Shown piece after piece: positions 17,642 to 27,146 of a stretch of DNA of 64,000 bases. Source of the stretch: Nocardioides daphniae (lineage in GTDB: Bacteria > Actinomycetota > Actinomycetes > Propionibacteriales > Nocardioidaceae). Made by a program: the position numbers and the translations under genes. Location: contig NZ_CP038462.1 in assembly GCF_004777465.1 (NCBI RefSeq), positions 2,914,001 through 2,978,000 on the forward strand, read 5' to 3'. Position 1 is the stretch's first letter; each line of letters begins with the position of its first letter. The notes below the pieces were generated by a model that searched no databases, was not told the origin of the DNA, and saw only the letters and a list, made by a program, of their open reading frames with translations.

Positions 17642-17659
17642 GCAGGCATGTTGCCCGCC

Positions 17660-17751
17660 GTGTCATCCGGTGTCATCCGGTGGCCAACCGTGGCCAGAAC
17701 CGGGATGTCCCGGGGAGCTCGCGGGGACGTTCTGTGGATCGCTGCTCCGTA
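17660..17751 (+). promoter_or_regulatory. Four tandem 10-bp repeats and promoter of the second TasA-like gene
   Basis: Decamers GTGTCATCCG, GTGTCATCCG, GTGGCCAACC and GTGGCCAGAA run gaplessly from 17660 to 17699. GGGAC (17724-17728), 19 bases and CGTAGATT (17748-17755) follow. The distance from the array start to CGTA is 88 bases here and 78 in the first copy, a difference of exactly one repeat unit, so both arrays keep the same helical face relative to the promoter. Confidence 0.5.
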
Positions 17752-17815
17752 GATTTTTCCTTGTCAGGCCGAGGAGCGAGAAGAAGCTCCGGCCACCACC
17801 CCAGGGAGAAACACG

Positions 17816-18369
17816 ATGAACGCCGCCAGCCCCGCCAAGACCACCAGCCGCTCCAAGAAGGTCCTGGTCCCGCTCGCCACCCTGCTGGCCGCCGGTGCCG
17901 TCGCCGTCGGCTCCGGTGCCACCTTCACCTCCACCACCGGCAACACGATCAGCGCCGTCACCTCCGGCACCCTGACCCAGTCCAACTCCAAGGACGGCCA
18001 GGCGGTCTTCAACCTCACCAACATGAAGCCCGGCGACACCGTCACCGGCTCGCTCACCATCACCAACACCGGCTCGCTGCCCGCCGCCTTCTCGCTGACC
18101 GAGGTCTCCTCGACCAACACGTTCGCGAAGGACAAGCTGACCTCACCATCCGTGCCGCCAACGGCGCCCCCGTCTTCTCCGGCAACTTCGGTGACCTCGA
18201 GGACCGGAAGAAGAACGACCTCGGCACCTTCGCCCCGGCCGCCGCGACGACCTACACCTTCACCGTCGCCCTCGACGCCTCCGCCGACAACACCCAGCAG
18301 GGCAAGACCGCCAGCGCCGTCTACGCCTGGGACTCGGTCCAGCTCACCGGCGAGAACTTCACCGGCTGA
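17816..18369 (+). CDS. TasA/CalY-like surface fibre protein 2, frameshifted
   Basis: From ATG 17816 the product is nearly identical to the first TasA-like protein through the signal region and FNLTNMKPGDTVTGSLTITNTGSLPAAF. Near 18141 the frame changes: CTGACCTCACC should read CTGACCCTCACC, one C lost in a run. After the shift it continues IRAANGAPVFSGNFGDLED and ends VYAWDSVQLTGENFTG, matching the paralogue's C-terminus. The corrected protein has about 184 residues. Because the sequence is conserved on both sides of the shift, a sequencing error is the simplest explanation. It lies just upstream of the signal peptidase gene (61 bases) and is probably co-transcribed with it. Confidence 0.75.
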
Positions 18370-18430
18370 CCCGGGCGCTCGACCGCACCCGCTGAACCCC
18401 GCTGAAGCCCGCTGAAACCAGGAGAGACCG

Positions 18431-19017
18431 ATGCCCCGCCCCCTCACCGTCGTCCGCACCGTCGCAGGATGGATCACCAACCTGCTGCTGGTCGCCGTGG
18501 TGCTCGGATGCGCGGCCTACGTGGCTCCCGGCTTCTTCGGCTACGAGCGCTACGTGATCACCGGGGCTCCATGTCCGGCACCTTCGAGAAGGGCTCCCTG
18601 GCCTTCGAGAAGCAGGTGCCGGTCGCTGACCTCGAGGTCGGTGACGTCATCACCTACCTGCCGCCCGCCGACAGCGGGGTCAGCACCCTGGTCACCCACC
18701 GCATCGTCTCCATCGAGCCGGGCGAGGGAGGCACCCGGGTCCTGCAGACCCAGGGCGACGCGAACCCCGACCCCGACCCATGGGAGTTCAGCCTCACCTC
18801 CCCCACCCAGCCCGTCGTGGTGCAGACCGTCCCCGCCCTGGGGCACGTCTTCATCGCCCTGGCCAACCCCCAGGTCCGCATCCTCGTGATCGGTGCCCCC
18901 GCAGCACTCATCGCCCTGATGGCCCTGCGCGACCTGCTCGTGGCCCTGCGCCCGCACACCCCGTCAGCAGGGGGGCGCATCCGGAGCCAGGCTCCCGGAG
19001 AGACCTCTCCGGCCTGA
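18431..19017 (+). CDS. SipW-type (ER-type) signal peptidase I, frameshifted
   Basis: The product starts MPRPLTVVRTVAGWITNLLL with one N-terminal helix, followed by the catalytic serine in GGSMSGTF (Ser about 47 after correction) and the catalytic histidine in VTHRIV (about 90). GDVITYLPP and QTQGDANPDPDP are further conserved boxes, and a C-terminal helix lies near 150-170. A Ser-His rather than Ser-Lys dyad is typical of SipW/ER-type signal peptidases, which process TasA-like precursors. A frameshift at 18563-18566 is explained by GGGG replacing GGGGG in ITGGSM. The neighbouring TasA-like and Ig-like proteins are its likely substrates. Confidence 0.85.
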
Positions 19018-19034
19018 GCCGGCTCACCCCCAGG

Positions 19035-19077
19035 CCCCAGGCGTTCCGCGTAGCAAACCGTGGAACGCCTGGGGTTT
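19035..19077 (+). terminator. Hairpin terminator with GTAGCAA loop (copy 2)
   Basis: A perfect 13-bp stem, CCCCAGGCGTTCC / GGAACGCCTGGGG, encloses a 14-base loop and is followed by TTT. It ends the TasA2-signal peptidase transcript and is related in sequence to the hairpin at 15677. Confidence 0.75.
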
Positions 19078-19082
19078 GGCTG

Positions 19083-19114
19083 TGGAAGAGCCGAGGGATG
19101 CCGATTCGTAACGT
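19083..19114 (+). promoter_or_regulatory. Predicted promoter of the membrane protein / two-component operon
   Basis: TGGAA (19083-19087), 19 bases, then CGTAACGT (19107-19114) repeats the layout of the three other promoters in this island. The gene start is 61 bases downstream of the CGTA. Confidence 0.4.
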
Positions 19115-19174
19115 TGAGCACCACTGCCCCCACCCCCCAGACTTCACCTTGAACGCACGGAAAGGAGCCACCCG

Positions 19175-19570
19175 ATGAAGCGTCAGACCACGTGGGCCTC
19201 ACGCCTGACCGCCGTCACGACGGCCCTCATCTCCCTGCTCCTCTGCGAGCGGCTCACCCACGACCTCTCCACGAGCTCGATCGTGCTCCTCGCCACCGTG
19301 GCCGCCCTCGGCCTGGGCGCCGCCGTCAAGATGGCGCTGCACAACTGCTTCGAGTCGCACCTGCTCGTCAGCCTGGTCACCGGCGCCACGCTGGTCGGCA
19401 CGTTGCTGAGCGTGACCGTGGGCCTGCCGGGCGCCAGCCGCTCGTCACTCACCCCCGTGCACGCAGGACTGATCGGCCTCCCGATCCTCACCCTGGGCCT
19501 GCAGAACGCGGACGCCCGGTTGCGGCGCCGCCGCCGGGACGTCGCAGCGGCGCACCCGTATGCTTCCTGA
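19175..19570 (+). CDS. Small membrane protein of unknown function
   Basis: This 131-residue protein has four predicted hydrophobic segments (about 10-26, 30-50, 64-84, 90-108) and a basic C-terminal tail (LRRRRRDVAAAHPYAS). I do not recognise the family. ATG 19175 has AAAGGAG upstream. Its end overlaps the response regulator start by 11 bases, so it is translationally coupled to the two-component system and could be a membrane partner of the sensor. Confidence 0.6.
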   Translation: MKRQTTWASRLTAVTTALISLLLCERLTHDLSTSSIVLLATVAALGLGAAVKMALHNCFESHLLVSLVTGATLVGTLLSVTVGLPGASRSSLTPVHAGLIGLPILTLGLQNADARLRRRRRDVAAAHPYAS

Positions 19571-20296
19571 CCATGGCCCCCAGGTGCTGGTCGTCGAGGA
19601 CGACGACAAGATCGCCGCCCCGCTCGTCCGCACCCTCGAGCGTGAGGGCTACGACGTCAGACGGGTGGCGGAGGGCCAGCCGGCCCTGGAGGCCATCGGC
19701 ACCAGCCAGGTCGACCTGCTGCTCCTGGACCTCGGCCTCCCCGACATGGACGGCCTCGACGTCTGCCGCCGCGCCCGCGAGGGCGGCTTCACCGGCGGCA
19801 TCATCATCCTGACCGCGCGCGACGGAGAGCTCGACCGTGTGGTCGGCCTCGACGTGGGCGCCGACGACTACCTGGCCAAGCCGTTCGGGCTGGCCGAGCT
19901 GCTGGCCCGCACCCGCGCGCTGCTCCGGCGCAGCGCCGCCGCCCCGCGGCCACCGCGGCAGCGACGAACGCCGCAGCCCCCGCCTCCCGGGGAGCCGACG
20001 GGCAGGGCCTGAGGGTCGACGTACAGGCGCGGAGGATCTGGGTGCGCGACGAGGAGCTCGCCGTCACCACCAAGGAGTTCGACGTGCTGGCCCTGCTCGA
20101 CGCCGTCCGCGGGGCAGTGGTGAGTCGCGAGCAGCTGATCAGCGACGTGTGGGACGAGAACTGGTTCGGCTCCACCAAGATGCTCGACGCCACCATGGGT
20201 CGCCTGCGCCAGAAGCTCGACGAGTCGGAGGCGCCCGTGCGCATCACCACCGTCCGCGGTGTCGGTTTCCGCCTGGAGGACGCAGCGGATGCGTGA
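19560..20296 (+). CDS. OmpR-family response regulator, frameshifted
   Basis: The N-terminal receiver domain has the acidic pocket VVEDDD, the phospho-acceptor Asp57 in LLLLDLGLPDMDG, and the switch residues in ILTAR and YLAKPF. After a linker the frame breaks near 19945, where one C is missing in GCCGCCCCGCGG. It resumes as LRVDVQARRIWV, then the winged-helix DNA-binding domain VTTKEFDVLALL, VSREQLISDVWDENW and TTVRGVGFRL. The corrected length is about 245 residues. The stop overlaps the histidine kinase start by 8 bases. It is the best candidate to bind the decamer arrays upstream of the TasA-like genes, an inference from proximity and from the direct-repeat binding habit of OmpR-type regulators. 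Confidence 0.85.
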
Positions 20297-21532
20297 ACGC
20301 CTGGTCATCGCCCTGATCGGCATGACCGTCGCGATGATCGCGATGTACGGCGTCCCGCGCGCCTACGTGCTGGCCGACCTGGTCAACGACCAGGAGAAGC
20401 TCAAGGTCGACCGCTCCTCGGTTCTGCTCGCCGCCCTGGTCACCGAGCGGACGCGCGGCGCGGGTGAGGTGGACGAGGAGTTCCTCTCCGAGTTCGTCCT
20501 CGACCGCGGCTCAATCAGCTACGTCTCCCCGACGGCGAGACCGTCGAGGTCGGCGACGCCGGGGACCCCGAGGGCAACCTCACCCGTACGCGCGAGCTGC
20601 CCGACGGCGGCAGCGTCACTCTGACCCGCTCCAGCGACATCGTCCGCGACCGCACCTCCCAGGCGTTGCTGCCGCTGATCACAACCGGCCTGGGGCTCAC
20701 CGTCTTCGCCGCCATCATCGGCTTCATCCTGGCCCGACGGCTCTCGCGTCCCTTCGACGAGCTCGCCGAGGCTGCCGAGCAGATCGCGCACGCGAAGTTC
20801 GACGTGGACCTCCCGCACTACTCGATCCCGGAGGCGGAGGCGATCGGCAGCGCGCTCCGGCTGGCGTCGTCGCAGCTCGACGAGCTGCTGCGACGCGAGC
20901 GCGAGTTCGCGGCCAACGCCTCGCACCAGCTGCGGACCCCCATCACGGCGCTACGGCTGACGCTCGAGGACCTGACGATGTGGCCCGAGACCCCGCCCGC
21001 GGTGGCCGACGAGCTCAACGCCAACATCAGCGAGCTCGACCGCCTCAGCGCCGCGATCAACGAGCTGCTGGAGCTCTCCCGCGGGAAGCGGCTCGGCGAG
21101 GCCGTCGACGTCGACCTCGACCTGCTCGCCTCCGAGGCCGTCGTGCGATGGCGCGCCCACGTCGAGGAGGAGCCCGGTCGTACGCTCGTGCACGCGCCCG
21201 CCGACCCCTGCCCGGCCCATGTCCCCCCGGGACCCGTGCTGCAGGTGCTCGACGTGCTGATCGACAACGCGCTCTGCCACGGCCAGGGGCGGATCACCGT
21301 CGGCGCCCGCCGTCGCGGACAGTTCGTCGACCTGGTGGTCGGCGACGAGGGCCCGACCACCATCGACGAGGCGGTCTTCCAGCGCGGCGCCCAGTCCGAC
21401 ACCAGCGAGGGTCACGGGCTCGGGCTCACCATCGCCTCGCAGCTCGCCGTCGCGGCGGGTGGCCGGCTCTCGGTCGCGGACGCGGAGACGACGACCTTCG
21501 TGCTGTCGCTGCCGGCGCTCGACCCGGCCTGA
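20289..21532 (+). CDS. Sensor histidine kinase, frameshifted
   Basis: An N-terminal helix (about 5-25) is followed by an extracytoplasmic sensor region, a second helix (GLGLTVFAAIIGFILARRL), a HAMP domain, the HisKA box FAANASHQLRTPI with the phospho-histidine, and a HATPase domain (LIDNAL, GDEGP, GHGLGLTIASQLA). The frame breaks at about 20530 in the sensor region, where TCCCC should be TCCCCC (ISYVSPDGETVEV). The corrected length is about 414 residues. It pairs with the overlapping response regulator and lies downstream of the fibre/signal peptidase genes. The signal it senses is unknown. Confidence 0.85.
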
Positions 21533-21545
21533 TCGTCGCCGAGCC

Positions 21546-22367
21546 TCAGGCGACCTCGAGCGGCCGGGACCAGGAGAGCCCGTCCTGGGTGAGCAGCGAC
21601 GCCTCGCCCGTGACGGTGGACTTCAGGGAGACCAGGAACTCCTCGCCGTTGCTGGCGAAGCCAGCGTGCCTGACCGTGTCCGGCAGCGGGATCTCCACCA
21701 CCCCGTCGGACTCGTCGAAGAGACCGGCCTTGACCTGGATGGTGTCGTAGTCGTTCGTGACCGAGGGGTACTCACCGTGCTCCTGCCTCCAGGCCTCGAC
21801 GGCCTCGGCGAGCTCGTCGGTGGCGCGGATGAGCGCCTCGTCCTGCGCCTGCTCCAGCGCGACGTCGACGCGGAACGCCCCTTCCTCGTACGAGACGCTC
21901 TCACCGGAGTCGGTCGAGAGCGTCCAGCTCACGAGGGCGCCGTTCGCCCACGTGACCTCGAACCTGTCGGCCAGCTCGACGCCCGCCGGCCTCAGCGTGC
22001 CGAAGTCACTGTCCGGGTCATCGGTGAAGGTCCCGTTCCGGCCACCGCCGCCCTCCCCCACCTCGGTCTTCGCGAACTCCTCGAAGAGCACGGCCTCGTC
22101 GTGGAGTTGCCGCTGCTGCTGGCTCAGCGCCGCCATGGTGATCGTCCCCTTCACGAGGTCGATCCCGTCCTGCGTGCTCGCCGCGTCGTCAGCCTCCGCC
22201 TCGGGAGGCTTCGCCTGCTGACCGGGCTCCTCGACCGCCGTCCCCCACTCGGAGGGGTCTGGCTGCTCCGCCCCGCCGCACCCGGCGACAAGCGGCGCGG
22301 CGACGAGCAGCAGGGCGAGGCAACGACGACGCAGGCGCAGTGGGTCCCGCTCGGGGTGGATGGGCAT
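21546..22367 (-). CDS. Hypothetical lipoprotein
   Basis: This 273-residue protein has a type II signal peptide with lipobox LVAGC (lipidated Cys30), then an acidic linker and a predicted mixed alpha/beta domain. A segment resembling DELAEAVEAWRQEHGEYPSV is reminiscent of pilin-like or DUF-type secreted proteins that contain 'HGxYP', but I do not recognise the family. It lies convergent to the histidine kinase and upstream of the Nramp gene on the same strand. It is probably anchored on the outer face of the cell membrane. Confidence 0.6.
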   Translation of the reverse strand: MPIHPERDPLRLRRRCLALLLVAAPLVAGCGGAEQPDPSEWGTAVEEPGQQAKPPEAEADDAASTQDGIDLVKGTITMAALSQQQRQLHDEAVLFEEFAKTEVGEGGGGRNGTFTDDPDSDFGTLRPAGVELADRFEVTWANGALVSWTLSTDSGESVSYEEGAFRVDVALEQAQDEALIRATDELAEAVEAWRQEHGEYPSVTNDYDTIQVKAGLFDESDGVVEIPLPDTVRHAGFASNGEEFLVSLKSTVTGEASLLTQDGLSWSRPLEVA

Positions 22368-22416
22368 GGCCGGACGCTATCGCTGCTGCCCGGGCCGCAC
22401 GCGACCATTTCGAGGA

Positions 22417-23702
22417 TCAGACCAGCTTGGAGACCTGGTTCCACAGCTCGTTGGCCGCGAGCACCACGAAGGCCAGCGCGATCAGCGTCATCGCCACGTT
22501 GGACCACGTCCTGTTGCGCCACTCGCGGGGCACGCGGTCGCTGTTGAGCAGCCACAGCAGCGTGATCGCGAGGAACGGCATGAAGAAGGCGCCGAGCACG
22601 CCGTAGGCGAGGATCAGCACGACCGGCTTGCCGAGGAACATCATCACCATCGGCGGGAAGGTGAGCCACAGGATGTACGCCCGGTACCAGCGCCCGTGCG
22701 CCAAGCCGTCACGGTGGTCCGGGGCGAGCTTGCGGGCCCGCGCCACGAAGTCGGCGAACATCAGGCTGACGCCATTCCACACACCCACCAGCGACGACAT
22801 CGCGGCCGCCCAGAAGCCGACCAGGAAGATCTTGCCGGCCCACTCGCCGTACCGGTCGTCGAGCACCTCACTGAGGTCGAGCAGGCCCTGGTCGCCGGTC
22901 GAGACGGCGATCTGCGCGGAGTACAGCAGTTCGGCGCCGACGACGAGGGTGGCCAGGACGAAGATGCCGGTCACGGTGTAGGCGACGCGGTTGTCGAGAC
23001 GCATCACCCGCATGTGACGCGGCGTCACCCACCCCTTCTCCCGGAGCCAGTAGCCGTACGCCGCCAACGTGATCGTGCCGCCCACGCCCCGGCCAGGCTG
23101 AGCACGTAGACGATGCCACCGTCGGGGATGCGCGGCACGAGTCCGCCGAGCATGTCGGGGATGTTGGGCAGGGTCAGGACGGCGGCGCCGACCATCGCGA
23201 TGAACATGAGCCCGACCAGCGCGGCGCAGACCTTCTCCACCGCCGAGTAGCGGCCGAACCAGACCAGGAGCAGGCCGACGAGCCCGCTGAGGATGCCCCA
23301 CCACGTGACGCTCAGCCACGGGAAGAGCGAGTGCAGGGGCAGGCCGGTGCCAGCCATGGCGGCTGCGCCGTACACGAAGCCCCAGATCACGATGTAGATC
23401 CCGAAGTACCAGGTCGCCCAACGACCGAGCGACTGCCAGCCCTCGAAGATCGTGCGGCCCGAGGCGAGCGAGTAGCGCCCCGCACCCTCGACCAGGACGA
23501 CCTTCATGACGCACCCGAGGACCACGCACCACAGCAGCGCGTAGCCGTACTTGCTACCCGCGATGAGGGTGGCGACCAGGTCGACCGCACCGACGCCGGT
23601 GGCCGCGACCACGAGGCCGGGGCCGATCACCTTCCACTTCGGGGGTGCCACCTCGGTGGCGAGGCCCGCACCCGCGGGCGTCGACGGAGTGTGCTCGCTC
23701 AT
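22417..23702 (-). CDS. Nramp-family divalent metal transporter, frameshifted
   Basis: The product starts MSEHTPSTPAGAG, and its first helix region reads GPGLVVAATGVGAVDLVATLIAGSKYG, corresponding to the Nramp DPGN segment in a variant form. After eleven or so helices it ends LWNQVSKLV. The frame breaks near 23088, where GGGG should be GGGGG (SLAGGVGGT). The corrected length is about 428 residues. Nramp proteins import Mn2+ or Fe2+ with protons; the altered DPGN region (here G-V-G-A-V-D) makes this a divergent member whose ion is uncertain. The 190 bases upstream hold a short CCCC/GGGG hairpin but no recognisable riboswitch. Confidence 0.75.
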
Positions 23703-23892
23703 TCCGGTGGTGTCCCCACTGCGGGGTGGTCGCGAAACGTACGCCGCGCCCCCACTGGCCGACCTGCGCTACCGCGTATTGGTGAACCTGCCGCAGGAAC
23801 CGGGTTTCCCGTTTGGGTCCCTCCTGACCGCGGGAAGCCTTTCGGCAACGGCGCCGCGGACGACCCCGGCGCCGGTCCCGGGAGGTGGTCGC

Positions 23893-24141
23893 GTGGTTCG
23901 AGCACCAGTCACGGGCGTCCTCGTCGGGGCAGTGATCGTCGTCCTGGCGCAGTGGGGTCCCGTCGCCTCGGCCGCCGGGGACGTCCCCCTGGTCACCTGC
24001 GCCGGCGCCACCCTGCGGACGATCGACCAGCGGATCGAACACCTCGTCGAGGTCGTCGAAGCGGTCGAGCGGGGCGTGAGCCCGCGGTCGCTGCCCGCCG
24101 CACCGACGGATCCGGCACTGGGGGCCTGCGGAGTCCAGTGA
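23893..24141 (+). CDS. Small secreted protein, unknown
   Basis: An 82-residue ORF starts with GTG 23893, preceded by GGGAGGTGG. It has a signal peptide (GVLVGAVIVVLAQWGPVASAA) and a short mature region with two cysteines and a helical part (TIDQRIEHLVEVVEAVERG). I do not recognise it. Coding status rests on the ribosome site, the signal peptide and the strong terminator directly after the stop. Confidence 0.45.
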   Translation: MVRAPVTGVLVGAVIVVLAQWGPVASAAGDVPLVTCAGATLRTIDQRIEHLVEVVEAVERGVSPRSLPAAPTDPALGACGVQ

Positions 24142-24145
24142 AACG

Positions 24146-24183
24146 GGACCGGCCCCGAGAGGAGTTCCTCTCGGGGCCGGTCC
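24146..24183. terminator. Strong bidirectional terminator hairpin
   Basis: An 18-bp perfect stem, GGACCGGCCCCGAGAGGA / TCCTCTCGGGGCCGGTCC, lies between the small secreted protein and the 3' end of nrdJ, and can serve both strands. Confidence 0.75.
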
Positions 24184-24197
24184 GGTGGTTCAACCGA

Positions 24198-27051
24198 TCA
24201 GCTGCAGCCGCTGGTCGAGCCGCAGCCCTCGCAGACGTAGCAGGAGCCGGCGGGACGCATCTTCGTGCCGCAGGTCATGCAGAGCGGCGAGTCGACGGCG
24301 GTGCCGGTGATCTTCTCCAGGAGCTCGGCGGAGGTGTGGGCCTCGCCGACCACGGGCTGCGCGGGGACCTCGCGGGCCTCGGAGCCGTGGGTGTCCTTGG
24401 TCTCGACCTCGATCGCCTCGGCGTGGTCGGTCTTGAGCGACTCGGCCTCGCTGAGCTCCACGAGCGGCTCGTAGGAGCCGGTCTCGAGGTGGCGCTGACG
24501 CTCCTCGGCGGAGTAGATGCCGAGCATCGACGCTCGTCGAACGACATGTAGTCGAGCGCCAGGCGACGGAAGATGTAGTCCATGATCGACTGCGCCATCC
24601 GGACGTCGGGTCGTCGGTGAGGCCGGCCGGCTCGAAGCGCAGGTTGGTGAACTTCGAGACGTAGGTTCTCGAGCGGCACGCCGTACTGCAGGCCGATCGA
24701 CACGGCGATCGAGAAGGCGTCCATCACGCCGGCCAGGGTCGAGCCCTGCTTGCCGAGCTTGAGGAAGACCTCGCCGAGCTCGCCGTCCTCGTGGGCACCC
24801 GAGGTCATGTAGCCCTCGGCGCCACCGACGGTGAACGACGTCGTACGCGAGACGCGCGACTTCGGCAGGCGCTTGCGGGTGGGGCGGTAGACGATCTTCT
24901 CGACGACCTTGGTCTCACCCTCGGCAGCGGCAGCCGCAGCGGCGTCCTTGTCGGCGGCGTCCTTCTTGGCCTTGCCGCCACCGTCGGCCAGGGGCTGGCC
25001 GACCTTGCAGTTGTCGCGGTAGACAGCCGTGGCCTTGAGGCCCAGCACGACTGCATGTAGACGTCCTCGATCTCCTCGACGGTCGCCGTCTCCGGCAGGT
25101 TGACCGTCTTCGAGATGGCGCCGGAGAGGAACGGCTGCGTGGCGGCCATCATCCGGACGTGGCCCATCGGGGCCAGCGAGCGCGCGCCCATGGCGGTGTC
25201 GAAGACCTCGTAGTGCTCGGTCTTCAGGCCGGGGGCGTCGATGACGTGGCCGTGCTCGCCGATGTAGGCGACGATCGCCTCGATCTGCTCCTGCGTAGTA
25301 GCCCAGCTTCTGAGGGCACGCGGGATGGTCTGGTTGACGATCTGCATCGAGCCGCCGCCGACGAGCTTCTTGAACTTCACCAGCGAGAAGTCGGCTCGAT
25401 GCCGGTGGTGTCGCAGTCCATCATGAAGCCGATGGTGCCGGTCGGCGCGAGCACGGAGGCCTGCGCGTTGCGGAAGCCGTTGCTCTCGCCCAGCTTGATG
25501 ACGTCGGCCCACGCCTGGGTCGCCATCTTGAGGACGCGGGCGTCCTCGGTGTGCAGCACCCGCACCTGGTCGTTGGCGGCCTGGTGCTTGCGCATGACGC
25601 GCTTGTGCGCCTCGGCGTTGCGGGCGTAGCCGGCGTACGGACCGACGACCTTGGCCAGCTCGGCGGAGCGCTTGTAGGACGTGCCCGTCATCAGCGAGGT
25701 GATGGCGGCAGCCATCGAGCGGCCACCCTCGGAGTCGTAGCCCAGGCCCATCGCCATGAGCAGGGCGCCGAGGTTGGCGTAGCCGATGCCCAGCTGGCGG
25801 TAGTCGCGGGTGTTCTTCTCGATCGACTCGGTCGGGAAGTCACCGAAGGCGACCGAGATGTCCATCGCGGTGATGATGAACTCGACGGCCTTGGCGAAGA
25901 GCTCGCGTCGAAGGTGTCGTCGTCCTTCAGGAACTTGAGCAGGTTGAGCGAGGCCAGGTTGCAGGCAGAGTTGTCGAGCGACATGTACTCCGAGCACGGG
26001 TTGGACGCGGTGATGCGACGGTCTCGGGGTTGGTGTGCCAGTCGTTGATCGTGTCGTCGTACTGCAGGCCGGGGTCGGCGCACTCCCAGGCCGCCTTGGA
26101 GATCGTGCGGAAGAGCGAGCGGGCGTCCACGGTCTCGATGACCTCGCCGGTGTCGCGGGCACGCAGCCCGAACTCCTTGCCCTCCTCGACCGCACGCATG
26201 AACTCGTGTCGGTGACGCGCACCGAGTTGTTGGCGTTCTGGTACTGGACCGAGGTGATGTCCTTGCCGCCGAGGTCCATGTCGAAGCCGGCGTCACGCAG
26301 CGCGCGGATCTGTCCTCCTCGCGCGCCTTGGTCTCGACGAACTCCTCGATGTCGGGGTGGTCGACGTCGAGCACGACCATCTTGGCGGCACGACGCGTGG
26401 CGCCGCCCGACTTGATGGTGCCGGCGGAGGCGTCGGCGCCGCGCATGAAGGAGACGGGGCCCGAGGCGGTGCCACCGGAGGAGAGGAGCTCCTTCGAGGA
26501 ACGGATGCGCGAGAGGTTGAGGCCGGCGCCGGAGCCGCCCTTGAAGATGAAGCCCTCCTCCTTGTACCAGTTGAGGATGGAGTCCATCGAGTCGTCGACG
26601 CTGAGGATGAAGCAGGCGGAGACCTGCTGCGGCGAGGAGGTGCCGACGTTGAACCAGACCGGCGAGTTGAACGAGAAGTACTGGTTGACGAGCAGCCAGG
26701 TCAGCTCCTCCTCGAAGACCTTGGCGTCACCGGCCGCGAAGTAGCCGTGCTCGATGCCGGCCGCGGTGTAGGTCTTCACGACCCGGTCGATGAGCTGCTT
26801 GAGGCTCCACTCACGCGCGTCGGTGCCGACGGCGCCGCGGAAGTACTTGGTGGTGACGATCGTGGAGGCGTTCACGCTCCAGAAGTCGGGGTACTCCACA
26901 CCGCGCTGCTCGAAGACCGTCTCACCGGTCTTCCAGTTGGTCTGGACGACGTCGCGCCGCTCCCAGGTGATCTCGTCGTACGGGTGGGTCCCCTCGGTGC
27001 TGAAGACGCGCTGCATCTTCAGTCCACCCTTGGTCACCGTCTCGCGGCCAT
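24198..27051 (-). CDS. nrdJ: Class II (B12-dependent) ribonucleotide reductase NrdJ, multiply frameshifted
   Basis: Successive fragments together give a full adenosylcobalamin-dependent ribonucleotide reductase of about 950 residues. They include HPYDEITWERRDVV at the start, SACFILSVDDSMDS, KGGSGAGLNLSRIRSS, NPCSEYMSLDNSACNLASLNL (active site) and [20 protein letters not shown]. The C-terminal Cys-rich tail has CMTCGTKMRPAGSCYVCEGCG. It makes dNTPs for DNA synthesis. At least ten small indels interrupt the frame, near 24540, 24612, 24665, 25050, 25300-25308, 25393, 25908, 26022, 26209 and 26311. Most are one-base losses, such as CCG for CCGG or GCG for GCCG. Because sequence conservation continues through every break, sequencing error is far more likely than decay. 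ATG 27051 has GAGGAG upstream but needs one further base to be in frame; ATG 27016 is the first in-frame alternative. nrdR lies upstream on the same strand. Confidence 0.88.
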
Positions 27052-27146
27052 GGAATCTCCTCAGTTCCTCGTGCTGACAACGTTGTCTGTTCGTGCGTCT
27101 GGGGCCCGGCACGCAGCTTCCCCACTGCGTACCGGGCGGTCTGTGG

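Noticed and set aside
23703..23892. Manganese riboswitch upstream of the Nramp gene
   Set aside because: No yybP-ykoY-type core sequence was recognised; only a short CCCC/GGGG hairpin is present.
24198..27051. Programmed frameshifting in nrdJ or hflX
   Set aside because: The breaks are numerous, of mixed type and unrelated to slippery sites. Error is simpler.
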